Assembly: GCF_934191625.1 (NCBI RefSeq)
Contig: NZ_CAKPUG010000002.1
Span: forward strand, 1-64,000
Origin: an uncultured Lactococcus sp.
Lineage (GTDB): Bacteria > Bacillota > Bacilli > Lactobacillales > Streptococcaceae
Direction: 5' to 3'
DNA: 64,000 nt
Below, piece by piece: positions 8,903 to 17,332 of the stretch. Numbering within the stretch: position 1 is the stretch's first letter; every line of letters begins with the position of its first letter. The position numbers and the translations under genes were made by a program. Under the pieces are notes generated by a model that searched no databases, was not told where the DNA came from, and saw only the letters and a program-made list of their open reading frames with translations.

Positions 8903-9643
8903 ATGAGTGAAGAAATAAAGATAAAAATCAATGATTTTGAAGGCCCTTTAGATTTACTTTTGCACTTGGTTGGGCAATATAAAGTTGATATTTTTGAGGT
9001 GCCTTTAGTTCCAATCATTGAGCAGTATTTGAACTTTTTGAAGGCCATGAAGACTTTGGAGTTGGAAATTGCCAGTGAATATATGGTAATGGCAAGTCAG
9101 CTAATGTTGATAAAGTCTCGTCGCCTTTTGCCTACAGTGGCGGAAGAATTTATCGAGGATACTGAGCAGCTGGAACAAGATTTGCTTACACAAATCGACG
9201 AATATAGAAAATATAAAACTCTCTCCCAAGACATTGCACAAATGCATGAGGCTCGTAGCCAGTATTATTCCAAAGCCAAAACGGAAATTATTAGTGAAGA
9301 TGCAGTTCTTTTACAAGATCATAACAGTTTGGACTTGTTTTTGGCTTTCAGCAATGTTTTAGCCTTACAAAAACAGTCTTTCACAGATGAAAATACAACA
9401 ATAGAGGCAGAGAGATTTTCAATTTCCGATAAAATAGTGGAGCTATCCAGTTACTTTTTAAAGAAAAAAACGTGTAAGTTTAGTTCTTTGTTTTCGAAGA
9501 AGACATCGAAAGAAGAGCTTCTGACAACTTTTATGGCCTTGCTAGAGTTAATAAAAACGCAACAAGTCACGTTTAAGCAAGAAGAAGTTTTTGGTGAAAT
9601 TCTATTAGAAAGAGGACAAATGAAAGATGAACCATCTGAATAA
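8903..9643 (+). CDS. scpA: Segregation and condensation protein A (kleisin)
   Basis: The protein has 246 residues. The N-terminus carries FEGPLDLLLHLV and later MVMASQLMLIKSRRLLP, both diagnostic of ScpA. It bridges the SMC heads with ScpB to form the condensin-like complex that organises and segregates the chromosome. ATG follows directly on the TAA of the XerD-like gene, without a clear ribosome site, so translation is coupled. It overlaps scpB by 17 bases. Confidence 0.95.
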   Translation: MSEEIKIKINDFEGPLDLLLHLVGQYKVDIFEVPLVPIIEQYLNFLKAMKTLELEIASEYMVMASQLMLIKSRRLLPTVAEEFIEDTEQLEQDLLTQIDEYRKYKTLSQDIAQMHEARSQYYSKAKTEIISEDAVLLQDHNSLDLFLAFSNVLALQKQSFTDENTTIEAERFSISDKIVELSSYFLKKKTCKFSSLFSKKTSKEELLTTFMALLELIKTQQVTFKQEEVFGEILLERGQMKDEPSE

Positions 9644-10202
9644 GACAGCTACTTTGGAGTTGTTACTCTTTGTTGCAGGTGAGGAAGGGCTGGAATTAAA
9701 TCAATTATCAGAGCTTTCTGGCATGAGTAAATTTGCTTGTGAACAGCAAATTGAGCGGCTTCGTGAGAAATATCAGGTAGACGAAGAATCAGCTTTAACA
9801 ATTATCGAAACAGCTGGGAAATATAAATTAGCAACGAAAGATAGCTTTGCGGACATTCTTAAAAACTATGCGAAGACACCACTGAATCAAAGTCTTTCAC
9901 GCTCAGCCTTAGAAGTACTTTCGATTATTGCTTACAAACAGCCGATTACGCGGTTGGAAATTGATCAATTACGTGGTGTCAACTCTAGTGGAACACTCTC
10001 AACACTCCGTGCCTATGATTTGGTAGAAAAGACCGGCACACTTGAAGTAGTTGGTCGTCCAGGTCTGTATGGTACGACGGAATTCTTTCTGGATTATATT
10101 GGTATCAATGACTTGTCCGAGCTACCTGAAATAGATGAAAGCCAATTTATTGGCGAAAAACAAGTATTATTTAACGAAAATGAGGAATTAAATGAGAATT
10201 AA
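9627..10202 (+). CDS. scpB: Segregation and condensation protein B
   Basis: The protein has 191 residues and two winged-helix domains. LEVLSIIAYKQPITRLEI and the GRPGLYGTT motif are typical of ScpB. It acts as a dimer bound to ScpA in the SMC complex. Its ATG lies inside scpA and its stop overlaps rluB, so scpA-scpB-rluB form a tightly coupled set, as in other low-GC Gram-positives. Confidence 0.95.
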   Translation: MNHLNKTATLELLLFVAGEEGLELNQLSELSGMSKFACEQQIERLREKYQVDEESALTIIETAGKYKLATKDSFADILKNYAKTPLNQSLSRSALEVLSIIAYKQPITRLEIDQLRGVNSSGTLSTLRAYDLVEKTGTLEVVGRPGLYGTTEFFLDYIGINDLSELPEIDESQFIGEKQVLFNENEELNEN

Positions 10203-10908
10203 TAAATTTTTGGCGCATGCAGGTGTCGCCAGTCGACGTAAGGCAGAAGAACTTATTCTAACAGGAAAAGTTTCTGTCAATAACGTTCCAATGACGAACC
10301 TGGGTTATCAGGTAGAATCAGGAGATAGTGTTGAAGTTAACGGTGTAGCGGTTTATAACGAAGAGCCCGTTTACTATATGCTGAACAAGCCACGAGGCTA
10401 TATTTCAAGCTCAAGCGATGATAAGGGACGCCAAACCGTTATGGATTTACTCCCTTCTGGAAAGGAGCGCATTTACCCTGTTGGCCGTTTGGACTGGGAT
10501 ACAAGTGGTCTTTTATTGCTGACCAATGATGGAGAATTTACAAATTTGATGACACATCCGCGTCATGGTGTTGAAAAAGTTTATATCGCTAAAGTTGAAG
10601 GGCAAGCGAATAAAGAAAACTTGCGTCCCTTGACCTTAGGTATGACCATTGATGGTAAAAAAGTGAGTCCAGCACGTTATGAGATTATGAAACAAGACAA
10701 AGCGAAAAACAGCTCTCTTGTTAGTTTGACTATTCATGAAGGACAAAATCACCAAGTTAAAAAAATGTTTGCAGCAGTTGGTTTACCTGTCCAAAAACTT
10801 AGTCGTGTTCAATATGGACCACTAAGTTTAGATGGTTTAGTTCCTGGTCGCTACCGTCGTTTAACTAAAAAAGAAGTTTCACAATTGGTAAATGAAGCCA
10901 AAAAGTAA
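10192..10908 (+). CDS. rluB: 23S rRNA pseudouridine synthase, RluB type
   Basis: The protein has 238 residues. An N-terminal S4 domain (MRINKFLAHAGVASRRKAEE) is followed by a RsuA-family catalytic domain, with the catalytic aspartate in GRLDWDTSGLLLLTNDGE. It probably modifies 23S rRNA near the peptidyl-transferase region. Its start overlaps the end of scpB by 11 bases. RluB is favoured over RsuA because of the position next to scpB. Confidence 0.9.
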   Translation: MRINKFLAHAGVASRRKAEELILTGKVSVNNVPMTNLGYQVESGDSVEVNGVAVYNEEPVYYMLNKPRGYISSSSDDKGRQTVMDLLPSGKERIYPVGRLDWDTSGLLLLTNDGEFTNLMTHPRHGVEKVYIAKVEGQANKENLRPLTLGMTIDGKKVSPARYEIMKQDKAKNSSLVSLTIHEGQNHQVKKMFAAVGLPVQKLSRVQYGPLSLDGLVPGRYRRLTKKEVSQLVNEAKK

Positions 10909-10911
10909 GTG

Positions 10912-10924
10912 ATTTCCGAACAAT
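10912..10924. promoter_or_regulatory. PurR box upstream of xpt-pbuX
   Basis: ATTTCCGAACAAT matches every position of the lactococcal PurBox AWWWCCGAACWWT. PurR activates purine genes in L. lactis from boxes centred about 76 bases before the transcription start. This box is centred about 85 before the predicted start, roughly one helical turn further. Confidence 0.75.
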
Positions 10925-10967
10925 TCTTATGAAAATTTGAAAAAAATTTATTTATTTTGATATTTTC

Positions 10968-10996
10968 TTGCTAAAAATAATAAAATGCGTTATACT
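10968..10996 (+). promoter_or_regulatory. Promoter of xpt-pbuX
   Basis: TTGCTA (10968-10973) and TATACT (10991-10996) are separated by 17 bases. Transcription should start near 11003, just before the riboswitch aptamer. Confidence 0.7.
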
Positions 10997-11012
10997 GTAT
11001 CAATATTAAAAA

Positions 11013-11078
11013 TCTTATTTATGCTTAGGATATGGCTAAGTGTTTCTACCCTGCACCGTAAAGGCAGGACAATAAGAG
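11013..11078 (+). ncRNA. Purine (guanine-class) riboswitch aptamer
   Basis: Three stems are visible. P1 is TCTTATT/AATAAGA. P2 is CTTAG/CTAAG with loop GATATGG. P3 is CCTGC/GCAGG with loop ACCGTAA. The junction sequence GTTTCTACC and the loop-loop partners match the purine riboswitch consensus. The specificity position in J3/1 is C (in GGACAATAAG), which indicates guanine or xanthine rather than adenine. The next base is A instead of the usual T, apparently matched by a T in J1/2. Ligand binding should favour the terminator at 11172. Confidence 0.92.
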
Positions 11079-11171
11079 GATTCTATTTGTACAGTTGTAT
11101 CTTTAAATAGAAACTTTCACCGTTTAAGTTTAAAGGTCGTAAATAATATCTTCTTTTTGTCGTCTAGAAAT

Positions 11172-11197
11172 ACTCTACCTTATCGGGTAGAGTTTTT
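11172..11197 (+). terminator. Riboswitch-controlled terminator
   Basis: An 8-bp stem ACTCTACC/GGTAGAGT with a 6-base loop is followed by TTTTT. The CCTTAT around its 5' arm can pair with the 3' side of P1, so antitermination by riboswitch rearrangement is plausible. Confidence 0.85.
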
Positions 11198-11250
11198 GTG
11201 CGTATTAGAGCTAAAGCCTGTCTTAAGTAATAAATTTTATAGGAGAAGTT

Positions 11251-11844
11251 ATGAAGTTATTGGAAAATCGTATCGCAACTGATGGACAAGTTTTGGGAGA
11301 CCAAGTATTAAAAGTGGACAGCTTCCTTACTCATCAAGTCGATTATGAGTTGATGAAAGCGATTGGCGCACGTTTTGCTGAAGTTTACAAAGAAAAAAAT
11401 ATCACAAAAGTCGTAACGATTGAAGCAAGCGGTATTGCACCAGCCCTTTATGCAGCAGAAGCACTTGGTGTACCGATGGTTTTTGCTAAAAAATCCAAAA
11501 ATATCACAATGAACGAAGAATTATTGACAACAGAAGTTTTTTCATTTACAAAACAAGTTACTTCTACAGTTTCAATTTCTCGTAAATTTATCTCTTCTGA
11601 AGATACTGTTTTGCTTGTAGATGACTTTTTGGCAAATGGTCAAGCAGCGCTTGGTCTCGAAGAGTTGATCAAACAAGCAGGTGCACAAGTCGCAGGTATC
11701 GGGATTGTCATTGAAAAGAGCTTCCAGACAGGGCGCGATCTATTGATGGAGAAAGGCTTAACAGTAACTTCTCTAGCACGTATTGAGAAGTTTGATTCAG
11801 GTCAAGTTGTCTTTGCACCAGCAGATGATGCTGCTTGGGATTAA
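11251..11844 (+). CDS. xpt: Xanthine phosphoribosyltransferase
   Basis: The protein has 197 residues. It matches the Xpt branch of the PRT family: [14 protein letters not shown] at the start, and the PRPP-binding loop [14 protein letters not shown] near residue 125-140. It converts xanthine and PRPP to XMP in purine salvage. A TAGGAG site precedes the ATG by 7 bases. It is first in an operon with pbuX, controlled by the PurR box and riboswitch upstream. Confidence 0.96.
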   Translation: MKLLENRIATDGQVLGDQVLKVDSFLTHQVDYELMKAIGARFAEVYKEKNITKVVTIEASGIAPALYAAEALGVPMVFAKKSKNITMNEELLTTEVFSFTKQVTSTVSISRKFISSEDTVLLVDDFLANGQAALGLEELIKQAGAQVAGIGIVIEKSFQTGRDLLMEKGLTVTSLARIEKFDSGQVVFAPADDAAWD

Positions 11845-11861
11845 GAAGGAGAAGGGAAGAA

Positions 11862-13172
11862 ATGTTTAATACAAAAAGACAAGCCAACGGTCAAGCTGCA
11901 GTTTTAGGTTTGCAGCATTTACTCGCTATGTACTCTGGCTCAATACTTGTTCCTATTATGATTGCATCAGCCCTCAATTATAGTGCTATGCAATTGACTT
12001 ACTTGATTTCAGCCGATATTTTTATGTGTGGTTTGGCGACTTTATTGCAATTAAAAATGACCAAAAACTTTGGGATTGGTCTTCCAGTTGTCTTGGGCGT
12101 TGCTTTTCAGTCCGTTGCACCTTTGATTATTATTGGTCAAAAACATGGTGATGGCGCGATGTTTGGTGCATTGATTGCCTCAGGTATCTTCGTTATCGCA
12201 TTTGCAGGTGTTTTCTCTAAAATTCGTAAATTTTTCCCACCACTTGTTACTGGTTCAGTAATTACCACCATTGGATTGACTTTGATTCCTGTTGCGGTAG
12301 GAAATATGGGCAATAACGAAGCAGCTCCTACAGCTAATAGTCTCTTGCTTGCTGGTTTTACAATTTTAGTTATTGTCTTGGTAAATATCTTTGCGAAAGG
12401 CTTTATTCGTTCTATTGCTATCTTGATTGGTTTAGTTGCAGGAACAATTTTAGCAGCAAGCTTACATATGGTTGATTTCTCTGCTATCAATCAAGCACCT
12501 TGGGCCCACTTACCAATTCCTTTCCGTATGGCAATGCCTCGTTTTTATCTGGTAGACTGCTTGATGATGATTATTATCGCAATTGTTTCGATGGTTGAAT
12601 CGACAGGTGTTTACTTAGCTTTGTCTGATTTGACGGGCGATGAATTATCTGAAAAACGTTTGCGTAATGGCTACCGTTCAGAAGGACTTGCTGTTTTACT
12701 TGGGGGGATTTTCAATACATTCCCTTATACAGGTTTTTCTCAAAACGTAGGTTTAGTACAGTTGTCAGGTATTAAATCACGCAAGCCTATTTATTTTACT
12801 GCAGGGTTCCTCATTGTGTTAGGGTTGATTCCTAAGTTTGCGGCAATTGCCCAACTTATTCCTGTTCCCGTACTGGGTGGGGCTATGCTCATTATGTTTG
12901 GAATGGTTGCTATGCAAGGCGTGAATATGCTTGGTACAGTAGATTACAAAGATAATCAAAACCTCCTTATCGTAGCTGTTTCCGTTGGGATGGGTGTTGG
13001 CTTTAACTCAAGCAACCTTTTTGTAAGTCTACCAAGCTGGGCCCAAATTTTCCTTTCGAATGGAATTGTTGTAAGTACTGTTTCAGCTATCTTGCTTAAT
13101 TTGGTTTTAAATTCAAAAAGCAAAGCACAATCTGTCGTAACAGTCAAAGAAGCAGAAGTGCAAATGAATTAA
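11862..13172 (+). CDS. pbuX: Xanthine permease
   Basis: The protein has 436 residues and about 12 or more hydrophobic segments, with the nucleobase-cation symporter-2 features LQHLLAMYSGSILVP near the N-terminus and the SMVESTGVYLALSDLTG loop. It imports xanthine for Xpt. The start is ATG 11862 with AAGGAGAAGG before it; an in-frame TTG at 11835 inside xpt is rejected. A strong terminator follows. Confidence 0.95.
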   Translation: MFNTKRQANGQAAVLGLQHLLAMYSGSILVPIMIASALNYSAMQLTYLISADIFMCGLATLLQLKMTKNFGIGLPVVLGVAFQSVAPLIIIGQKHGDGAMFGALIASGIFVIAFAGVFSKIRKFFPPLVTGSVITTIGLTLIPVAVGNMGNNEAAPTANSLLLAGFTILVIVLVNIFAKGFIRSIAILIGLVAGTILAASLHMVDFSAINQAPWAHLPIPFRMAMPRFYLVDCLMMIIIAIVSMVESTGVYLALSDLTGDELSEKRLRNGYRSEGLAVLLGGIFNTFPYTGFSQNVGLVQLSGIKSRKPIYFTAGFLIVLGLIPKFAAIAQLIPVPVLGGAMLIMFGMVAMQGVNMLGTVDYKDNQNLLIVAVSVGMGVGFNSSNLFVSLPSWAQIFLSNGIVVSTVSAILLNLVLNSKSKAQSVVTVKEAEVQMN

Positions 13173-13174
13173 AA

Positions 13175-13212
13175 ATAAAAACCACGCGACGTTCATCGTG
13201 TGGTTTTTATTT
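13175..13212. terminator. Bidirectional terminator between pbuX and trmL
   Basis: AAAAACCACGCGA and TCGTGTGGTTTTT pair with one G-U around a 6-base loop, flanked by A and T runs. It serves both converging genes. Confidence 0.85.
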
Positions 13213-13220
13213 TCTTTTAT

Positions 13221-13724
13221 TTATTTTAATTTATCTTTATCATAAGTATGAGACAGTTCCAAACCAGCAAAATCTTGTTGGCGAAGTGCTTCATAGACAA
13301 TCATACAAGCAGTATTAGAAAGGTTGAGACTACGTACATGCTTATCATTCATTGGGATGCGAATACATTTTTCAGCATTTTCTCGCATAAAGTTTTCAGG
13401 TAAACCAGTGTCTTCACGACCAAAGAGGAAGTAATAGTCTTCTGAAGTTTCCGTATAATCAACGTCAGAATACACTTGATCCGCAAACTTACTAACTAAA
13501 AATAGCTTCCCATCCACATGGTTGATAAAATCTTCTAGATTTTTATGATAAACAATGTTGACCTGATCCCAGTAGTCCAAACCAGCTCTTTTGAGATTTT
13601 TATCAGTAATTTCAAAGCCGAAAGGTTCAATCAAATGTAGGGTAGTATTAGTAGCTGCACAAGTACGTGCGATATTTCCAGTGTTAAAATGGATACGTGG
13701 TTCGAAAAGTGCAATGTGATTCAT
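13221..13724 (-). CDS. trmL: tRNA (cytidine/uridine-34-2'-O)-methyltransferase TrmL
   Basis: The protein has 167 residues, a single SPOUT domain. The opening [20 protein letters not shown] and the C-terminal [17 protein letters not shown], the cofactor-binding knot, are typical of TrmL/CspR. It methylates the wobble base of leucine tRNAs. I choose ATG 13724 because GGAG lies 8 bases before it; the ATG 12 bases upstream overlaps that ribosome site. The gene has a long leader with a terminator hairpin (see 13776-13817). Confidence 0.93.
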   Translation of the reverse strand: MNHIALFEPRIHFNTGNIARTCAATNTTLHLIEPFGFEITDKNLKRAGLDYWDQVNIVYHKNLEDFINHVDGKLFLVSKFADQVYSDVDYTETSEDYYFLFGREDTGLPENFMRENAEKCIRIPMNDKHVRSLNLSNTACMIVYEALRQQDFAGLELSHTYDKDKLK

Positions 13725-13775
13725 AATTTTCTCCATTCCGTTTTTGTAAGGGTTTTACATTTTTACAAAAATAAA

Positions 13776-13817
13776 AACTAGGTAGCTCGGAGTATGGTCT
13801 CAGCGAGCAGCCTAGTT
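13776..13817 (-). terminator. Terminator/attenuator hairpin in the trmL leader
   Basis: Read on the minus strand, AACTAGG and CCTAGTT enclose an inner GCTCG/CGAGC stem, followed by TTTTTATTTTT. It lies between a minus-strand promoter and the trmL start, so it either attenuates trmL or ends a small RNA of about 100 nt. Confidence 0.7.
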
Positions 13818-13877
13818 GGGGGACTAATTTGCTTTAATCATAACAGGGTTGATTGAAACAAATTAATTGATAGAAAT

Positions 13878-13906
13878 ATCTTAACACATCTTTAAGGAAA
13901 AGTAAA
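13878..13906 (-). promoter_or_regulatory. Putative promoter of trmL leader
   Basis: On the minus strand, TTTACT and TAAGAT are separated by 17 bases. Transcription would start near 13871 and give a leader of about 147 nt. Confidence 0.5.
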
Positions 13907-13973
13907 GGAAATAATGGAAATTTTTTTCATTTTTTTCCGAATAAGAAAAATTAAAGTAAAAAAAGGTGTTTTT

Positions 13974-13982
13974 TGATATAAT
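13974..13982 (+). promoter_or_regulatory. Extended -10 promoter of dfrA-clpX region
   Basis: TGATATAAT is a perfect extended -10 element; no good -35 is present. The predicted start near 13989 gives a leader of about 225 nt ahead of dfrA. Confidence 0.55.
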
Positions 13983-13988
13983 AAGAAA

Positions 13989-14213
13989 GGTAATTCGCTC
14001 ACTCAAAGCAGACAAAAAGCTTCTGAGAGAACAACGAGAGATTAACTGTTCAAACGGTTAATAAATAAGGTCTAACATAATTTATTCTGAATTTATTACT
14101 TACTTGTGGAATAAGTAGTTGACCTTAAAATCCCAAAAGAAAGGAACATCTTTGTTTAAAAGGATGATTGGCTTTTCAAAGCAATTGAAGAAAAGCAACG
14201 TAGGTGAAATAAA
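13989..14213 (+). other. Long structured leader upstream of dfrA
   Basis: The stretch contains no credible gene. It can fold: ATTAAC-TGTT/AACG-GTTAAT near 14040-14062, and GGTC-AAC/GTTGACC bracketing 14069-14126 with an inner ACTTA/TAAGT. No match to a known riboswitch class, including THF, was recognised. Confidence 0.4.
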
Positions 14214-14720
14214 ATGATTTACGCAATCTGGGCAGAAGACGAAAAGAAAGTAATTGGCATTGATGGTCATTTACCTTGGCGCTTACCTGCTGAACTCGAA
14301 CATTTTAAAAAAACAACTTATCATCAAGTGATTTTGATGGGCCGGAAAACCTTTGAAGGAATGAATAAGCGCGTTCTACCGGGGCGTATCACTATTGTTC
14401 TTACAAGAGATAAAGCTTATCCTAAAGCAGATAATGACCGTGTCTTAATCATGCATAGTGTATCCGAAGTTCTAGAATGGTATAATAATCAAGAGCGTGA
14501 TTTATATATCATCGGCGGATCAGAGATGTTCCTTCTTTTTGAAAATGAGATATCAGCGCTCTATAAAACAGTTGTTCATGGAGAATTTGCAGGGGATACA
14601 TATTTCCCTGATGCGTTTGATTTTTCAAAGTATGAGCAAATATCAGAGGATTGTCATAAAAAGGATGAACAAAATCCTTATGACTTTACCGTAGAAAAAT
14701 ATGAGCGGAAGGAGAAATAA
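14214..14720 (+). CDS. folA: Dihydrofolate reductase
   Basis: The protein has 168 residues. The N-terminal AIWAEDEKKVIGIDGHLPW is the folate-binding segment, followed by MGRKTFE and the NADPH-binding IIGGSEMF. It reduces dihydrofolate to tetrahydrofolate and is the trimethoprim target. AGGTGA precedes the ATG. It opens the folate block and is followed by a small membrane protein gene and clpX, the L. lactis arrangement. Confidence 0.95.
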   Translation: MIYAIWAEDEKKVIGIDGHLPWRLPAELEHFKKTTYHQVILMGRKTFEGMNKRVLPGRITIVLTRDKAYPKADNDRVLIMHSVSEVLEWYNNQERDLYIIGGSEMFLLFENEISALYKTVVHGEFAGDTYFPDAFDFSKYEQISEDCHKKDEQNPYDFTVEKYERKEK

Positions 14721-14725
14721 AAGCC

Positions 14726-14899
14726 GTGACAAAATCAATCTTTGGCTTATTTACAGCAGTTTTATGTGCAATCTGCGTAATCCTTGCACTGCAATGCTTC
14801 CGCAAAAAACGCTGGGGCTTAGGAACTATTTTTCTTCTTAATGCCTTCACGAATATTGTAAATTCCATTCATGCTTTTTTTGGAACTTTATTTTCCTAA
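14726..14899 (+). CDS. Small membrane protein, unknown function
   Basis: This 57-residue frame starts at GTG 14726, 5 bases after the dfrA stop, with AAGGAG about 12 bases before it. It has two hydrophobic segments (about 4-23 and 33-55) separated by the basic turn CFRKKRWG. I do not recognise a family. The ribosome site, the tight spacing between dfrA and clpX and the clear two-helix hairpin support a real gene. Confidence 0.65.
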   Translation: MTKSIFGLFTAVLCAICVILALQCFRKKRWGLGTIFLLNAFTNIVNSIHAFFGTLFS

Positions 14900-14930
14900 A
14901 AATGTTTAAAACCTAGAAAAAGAGAAATAA

Positions 14931-16169
14931 ATGTCTAACGATACAAAAGAAAACGAAAATATATATTGTTCATTCTGTGGCAAGAGTCAACCAGAAGTAA
15001 AGAAACTTATCGCCGGTGTTGGTGTTTATATTTGTGACGAATGTGTTGAGCTATCAAGCCATTTAATTGAAGAAGAGATGCGTGAGGAGATGGCGCAAGA
15101 ATTTGAAGCAACTCCTGTAATGACACCAAGAGAAATGTTGGATCATCTGAACGGTTATGTCATTGGACAAGAGCGAGCAAAACGTGCGCTTGCAGTTGCT
15201 GTATACAACCATTATAAACGCATCAATTTTACAGGTAAAGATGACGAAGAAGTTGAACTTCAAAAATCTAATATCTTATTGATTGGTCCTACAGGTTCAG
15301 GGAAAACTTTTTTGGCGCAAACTTTAGCTAAATCACTTAATGTTCCTTTTGCCATTGCTGATGCGACAAGTTTGACAGAAGCTGGTTATGTGGGGGAAGA
15401 CGTCGAAAATATCTTACTAAAATTACTTCAAGCTAGTGATTTCAATATTGAACGCGCTGAGCGTGGTATCATCTACATTGACGAGATTGATAAAATTGCT
15501 AAAAAATCAGAAAATGTTTCTATCACACGTGATGTGTCTGGTGAAGGTGTACAACAAGCTCTCTTAAAAATTATTGAAGGTACTGTTGCGAGTGTTCCCC
15601 CACAAGGTGGACGTAAACATCCTAACCAAGAGATGATTCAAATTGATACAAAAAACATTCTCTTTATTGTGGGTGGCGCCTTTGATGGTATTGAAGAAAT
15701 TGTCAAACAACGCTTAGGCGAGAAAATAATTGGTTTTGGAACAAATAATAAAGCCTTGGCTGACAATGAATCCTATATGCAGGAAATCATCGCCGAAGAT
15801 ATCCAAACTTTCGGATTGATTCCTGAATTTATTGGACGTTTACCTGTAGTTGCTGCACTAGAACGGCTGACAGAAGCTGATCTTATCAGTATCTTGACAG
15901 AGCCAAAAAATGCTCTTATTAAACAATACAAGCAGCTGTTAAGCTATGATAATGTGGAACTAGAATTTGAGGATGCTGCTTTACATGCCATTGCTGAAAA
16001 GGCTATTGAACGTAAAACAGGTGCCCGTGGCTTACGTTCAATTATTGAAGAAGTGATGATGGATATCATGTTTGAAATACCTAGTCATGATAATATTGAA
16101 AAAGTGATTATTACGGAAGCTGCTGTGCGTGATAAAGCAGAAGCAGAAATCATTTATATTCAAAAATAA
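14931..16169 (+). CDS. clpX: ATP-dependent Clp protease ATP-binding subunit ClpX
   Basis: The protein has 412 residues. The N-terminal C4 zinc domain shows CSFCGKSQ and CDECVEL. The AAA+ module has Walker A GPTGSGKT (near residue 124-131), Walker [14 protein letters not shown] and sensor 2 GARGLRS. It unfolds substrates for ClpP or acts alone as a chaperone. It lies in the dfrA-folate run, as in L. lactis. The ribosome site is weak (AAGAGA). Confidence 0.98.
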   Translation: MSNDTKENENIYCSFCGKSQPEVKKLIAGVGVYICDECVELSSHLIEEEMREEMAQEFEATPVMTPREMLDHLNGYVIGQERAKRALAVAVYNHYKRINFTGKDDEEVELQKSNILLIGPTGSGKTFLAQTLAKSLNVPFAIADATSLTEAGYVGEDVENILLKLLQASDFNIERAERGIIYIDEIDKIAKKSENVSITRDVSGEGVQQALLKIIEGTVASVPPQGGRKHPNQEMIQIDTKNILFIVGGAFDGIEEIVKQRLGEKIIGFGTNNKALADNESYMQEIIAEDIQTFGLIPEFIGRLPVVAALERLTEADLISILTEPKNALIKQYKQLLSYDNVELEFEDAALHAIAEKAIERKTGARGLRSIIEEVMMDIMFEIPSHDNIEKVIITEAAVRDKAEAEIIYIQK

Positions 16170-16175
16170 AAAACA

Positions 16176-16201
16176 GAAAATCATGAGTGGTCATGGTTTT
16201 C
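16176..16201 (+). terminator. Hairpin after clpX
   Basis: GAAAATCATGA and TCATGGTTTTC pair with one G-U around GTGG. The following T run is poor, so termination may be partial and allow read-through to engB. Confidence 0.5.
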
Positions 16202-16349
16202 TTGTTATTATCATCCTTTTGCTTTAGGAAGTTACAATGGTAATGTACAGGGAGCAAAACGGAATATAATTCTTCTTCCAAAAAAGACTTTAAATAAACC
16301 TTGCGCAACTATCTAAAGATAGGATGATTAACAAGGAAAGAGAGAAAAA

Positions 16350-16937
16350 ATGAAAATAAACCCTAATAATTTACAATTGACCATTTCAGCAGCCTCTGCT
16401 AAGCAATATCCAGATACAGATATGCCAGAAATTGCTCTTGCTGGCCGTTCAAACGTTGGAAAATCAAGCTTTATCAATACCTTGTTGAACCGTAAGAACT
16501 TTGCGCGTACTTCAAGCTCACCAGGTAAAACACAGCTCCTTAATTTTTATAATGTTGATGATACAGTCCATTTAGTAGACGTTCCAGGTTACGGCTATGC
16601 TCGTGTTTCAAAAAAAGAGCGTGAAAAGTTTGGTAAGATGATAGAAGAATATTTGACAACTGCACCTAATCTTAAAGCAGTTGTCGCTCTCGTTGATTTA
16701 CGTCATGAACCATCTGAAGATGACAAGCTGATGTACACTTTTTTGAAATTCTATGATATTCCTGTCATTTTAGTTGCAACGAAGGCTGACAAAATTCCAC
16801 GGGGTAAGTGGAATAAACACGTATCGGTGATCAAAAAAGCTTTGCAATTTGATAGCACAGATGATTTTGTGATTTTTTCAAGTTTTGATAAAACAGGAAT
16901 TGATGAGGCTTGGAAAGCCATTGAACAATATGTATAA
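16350..16937 (+). CDS. engB: Ribosome biogenesis GTPase EngB (YsxC)
   Basis: The protein has 195 residues. The GTPase motifs are in normal order: GRSNVGKSS (G1), a threonine in the switch, DVPGYG (G3), and TKAD (G4), with FSSFDKTG as G5. It takes part in 50S assembly. AAGGAAAGAGAG precedes the ATG. Its stop overlaps the folB start by 8 bases, so the folate genes are co-translated with it. Confidence 0.96.
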   Translation: MKINPNNLQLTISAASAKQYPDTDMPEIALAGRSNVGKSSFINTLLNRKNFARTSSSPGKTQLLNFYNVDDTVHLVDVPGYGYARVSKKEREKFGKMIEEYLTTAPNLKAVVALVDLRHEPSEDDKLMYTFLKFYDIPVILVATKADKIPRGKWNKHVSVIKKALQFDSTDDFVIFSSFDKTGIDEAWKAIEQYV

Positions 16938-17277
16938 AATTAAGATTAACAATATGAAGTTCTTTTCGCACATCGGGGTTTTACCTGAAGAAAAGATCTT
17001 AGGACAAAATGTCGAAATTGACTTGATTGTTACCACGAATTTTTCCTACTCTGGTGTAGATGAGCTTGACGAAACTTTGAGTTATGTCGCTTTTTATGAA
17101 AGTATCGCGGAAATTATTGAAGTCTCACGTGCAGATTTGATTGAAAAGTTGGCTTTCGATATCATTCAAGCCATTAAACAAAACAACAAAGTGGAAACAG
17201 TAGAAGTACATATCCGAAAATTGGCTGTACCTATTGCAGGAATCTTTGACAATGTCGAAATTGAAATGGTCGGTTAA
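16930..17277 (+). CDS. folB: Dihydroneopterin aldolase
   Basis: The protein has 115 residues, the usual FolB size. [22 protein letters not shown] holds the active-site region (shown as two parts, [12 protein letters not shown] then GQNVEIDL) and [13 protein letters not shown] a later conserved stretch. It cleaves dihydroneopterin to hydroxymethyl-dihydropterin. I choose ATG 16930, overlapping the engB stop, rather than the in-frame ATG 45 bases upstream inside engB. Confidence 0.94.
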   Translation: MYKIKINNMKFFSHIGVLPEEKILGQNVEIDLIVTTNFSYSGVDELDETLSYVAFYESIAEIIEVSRADLIEKLAFDIIQAIKQNNKVETVEVHIRKLAVPIAGIFDNVEIEMVG

Positions 17278-17332
17278 AATATTTAACTTTTGAGGAATAT
17301 TTACGGTTTTCTAGGGGGGAAGCAAGAAAGTG

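Noticed and set aside
12137..12490. Minus-strand frame of 117 codons inside pbuX
   Set aside because: Antisense shadow of a membrane-protein gene. No ribosome site or homology-like pattern.
13824..13841. Five-residue leader peptide (Met-Ile-Lys-Ala-Asn) in the trmL leader
   Set aside because: No ribosome site precedes it. Kept only as a remark in the leader finding.
13989..14213. THF riboswitch or T-box ahead of dfrA
   Set aside because: Neither the THF aptamer core nor the T-box sequence (GGTGG-type antiterminator) could be found.
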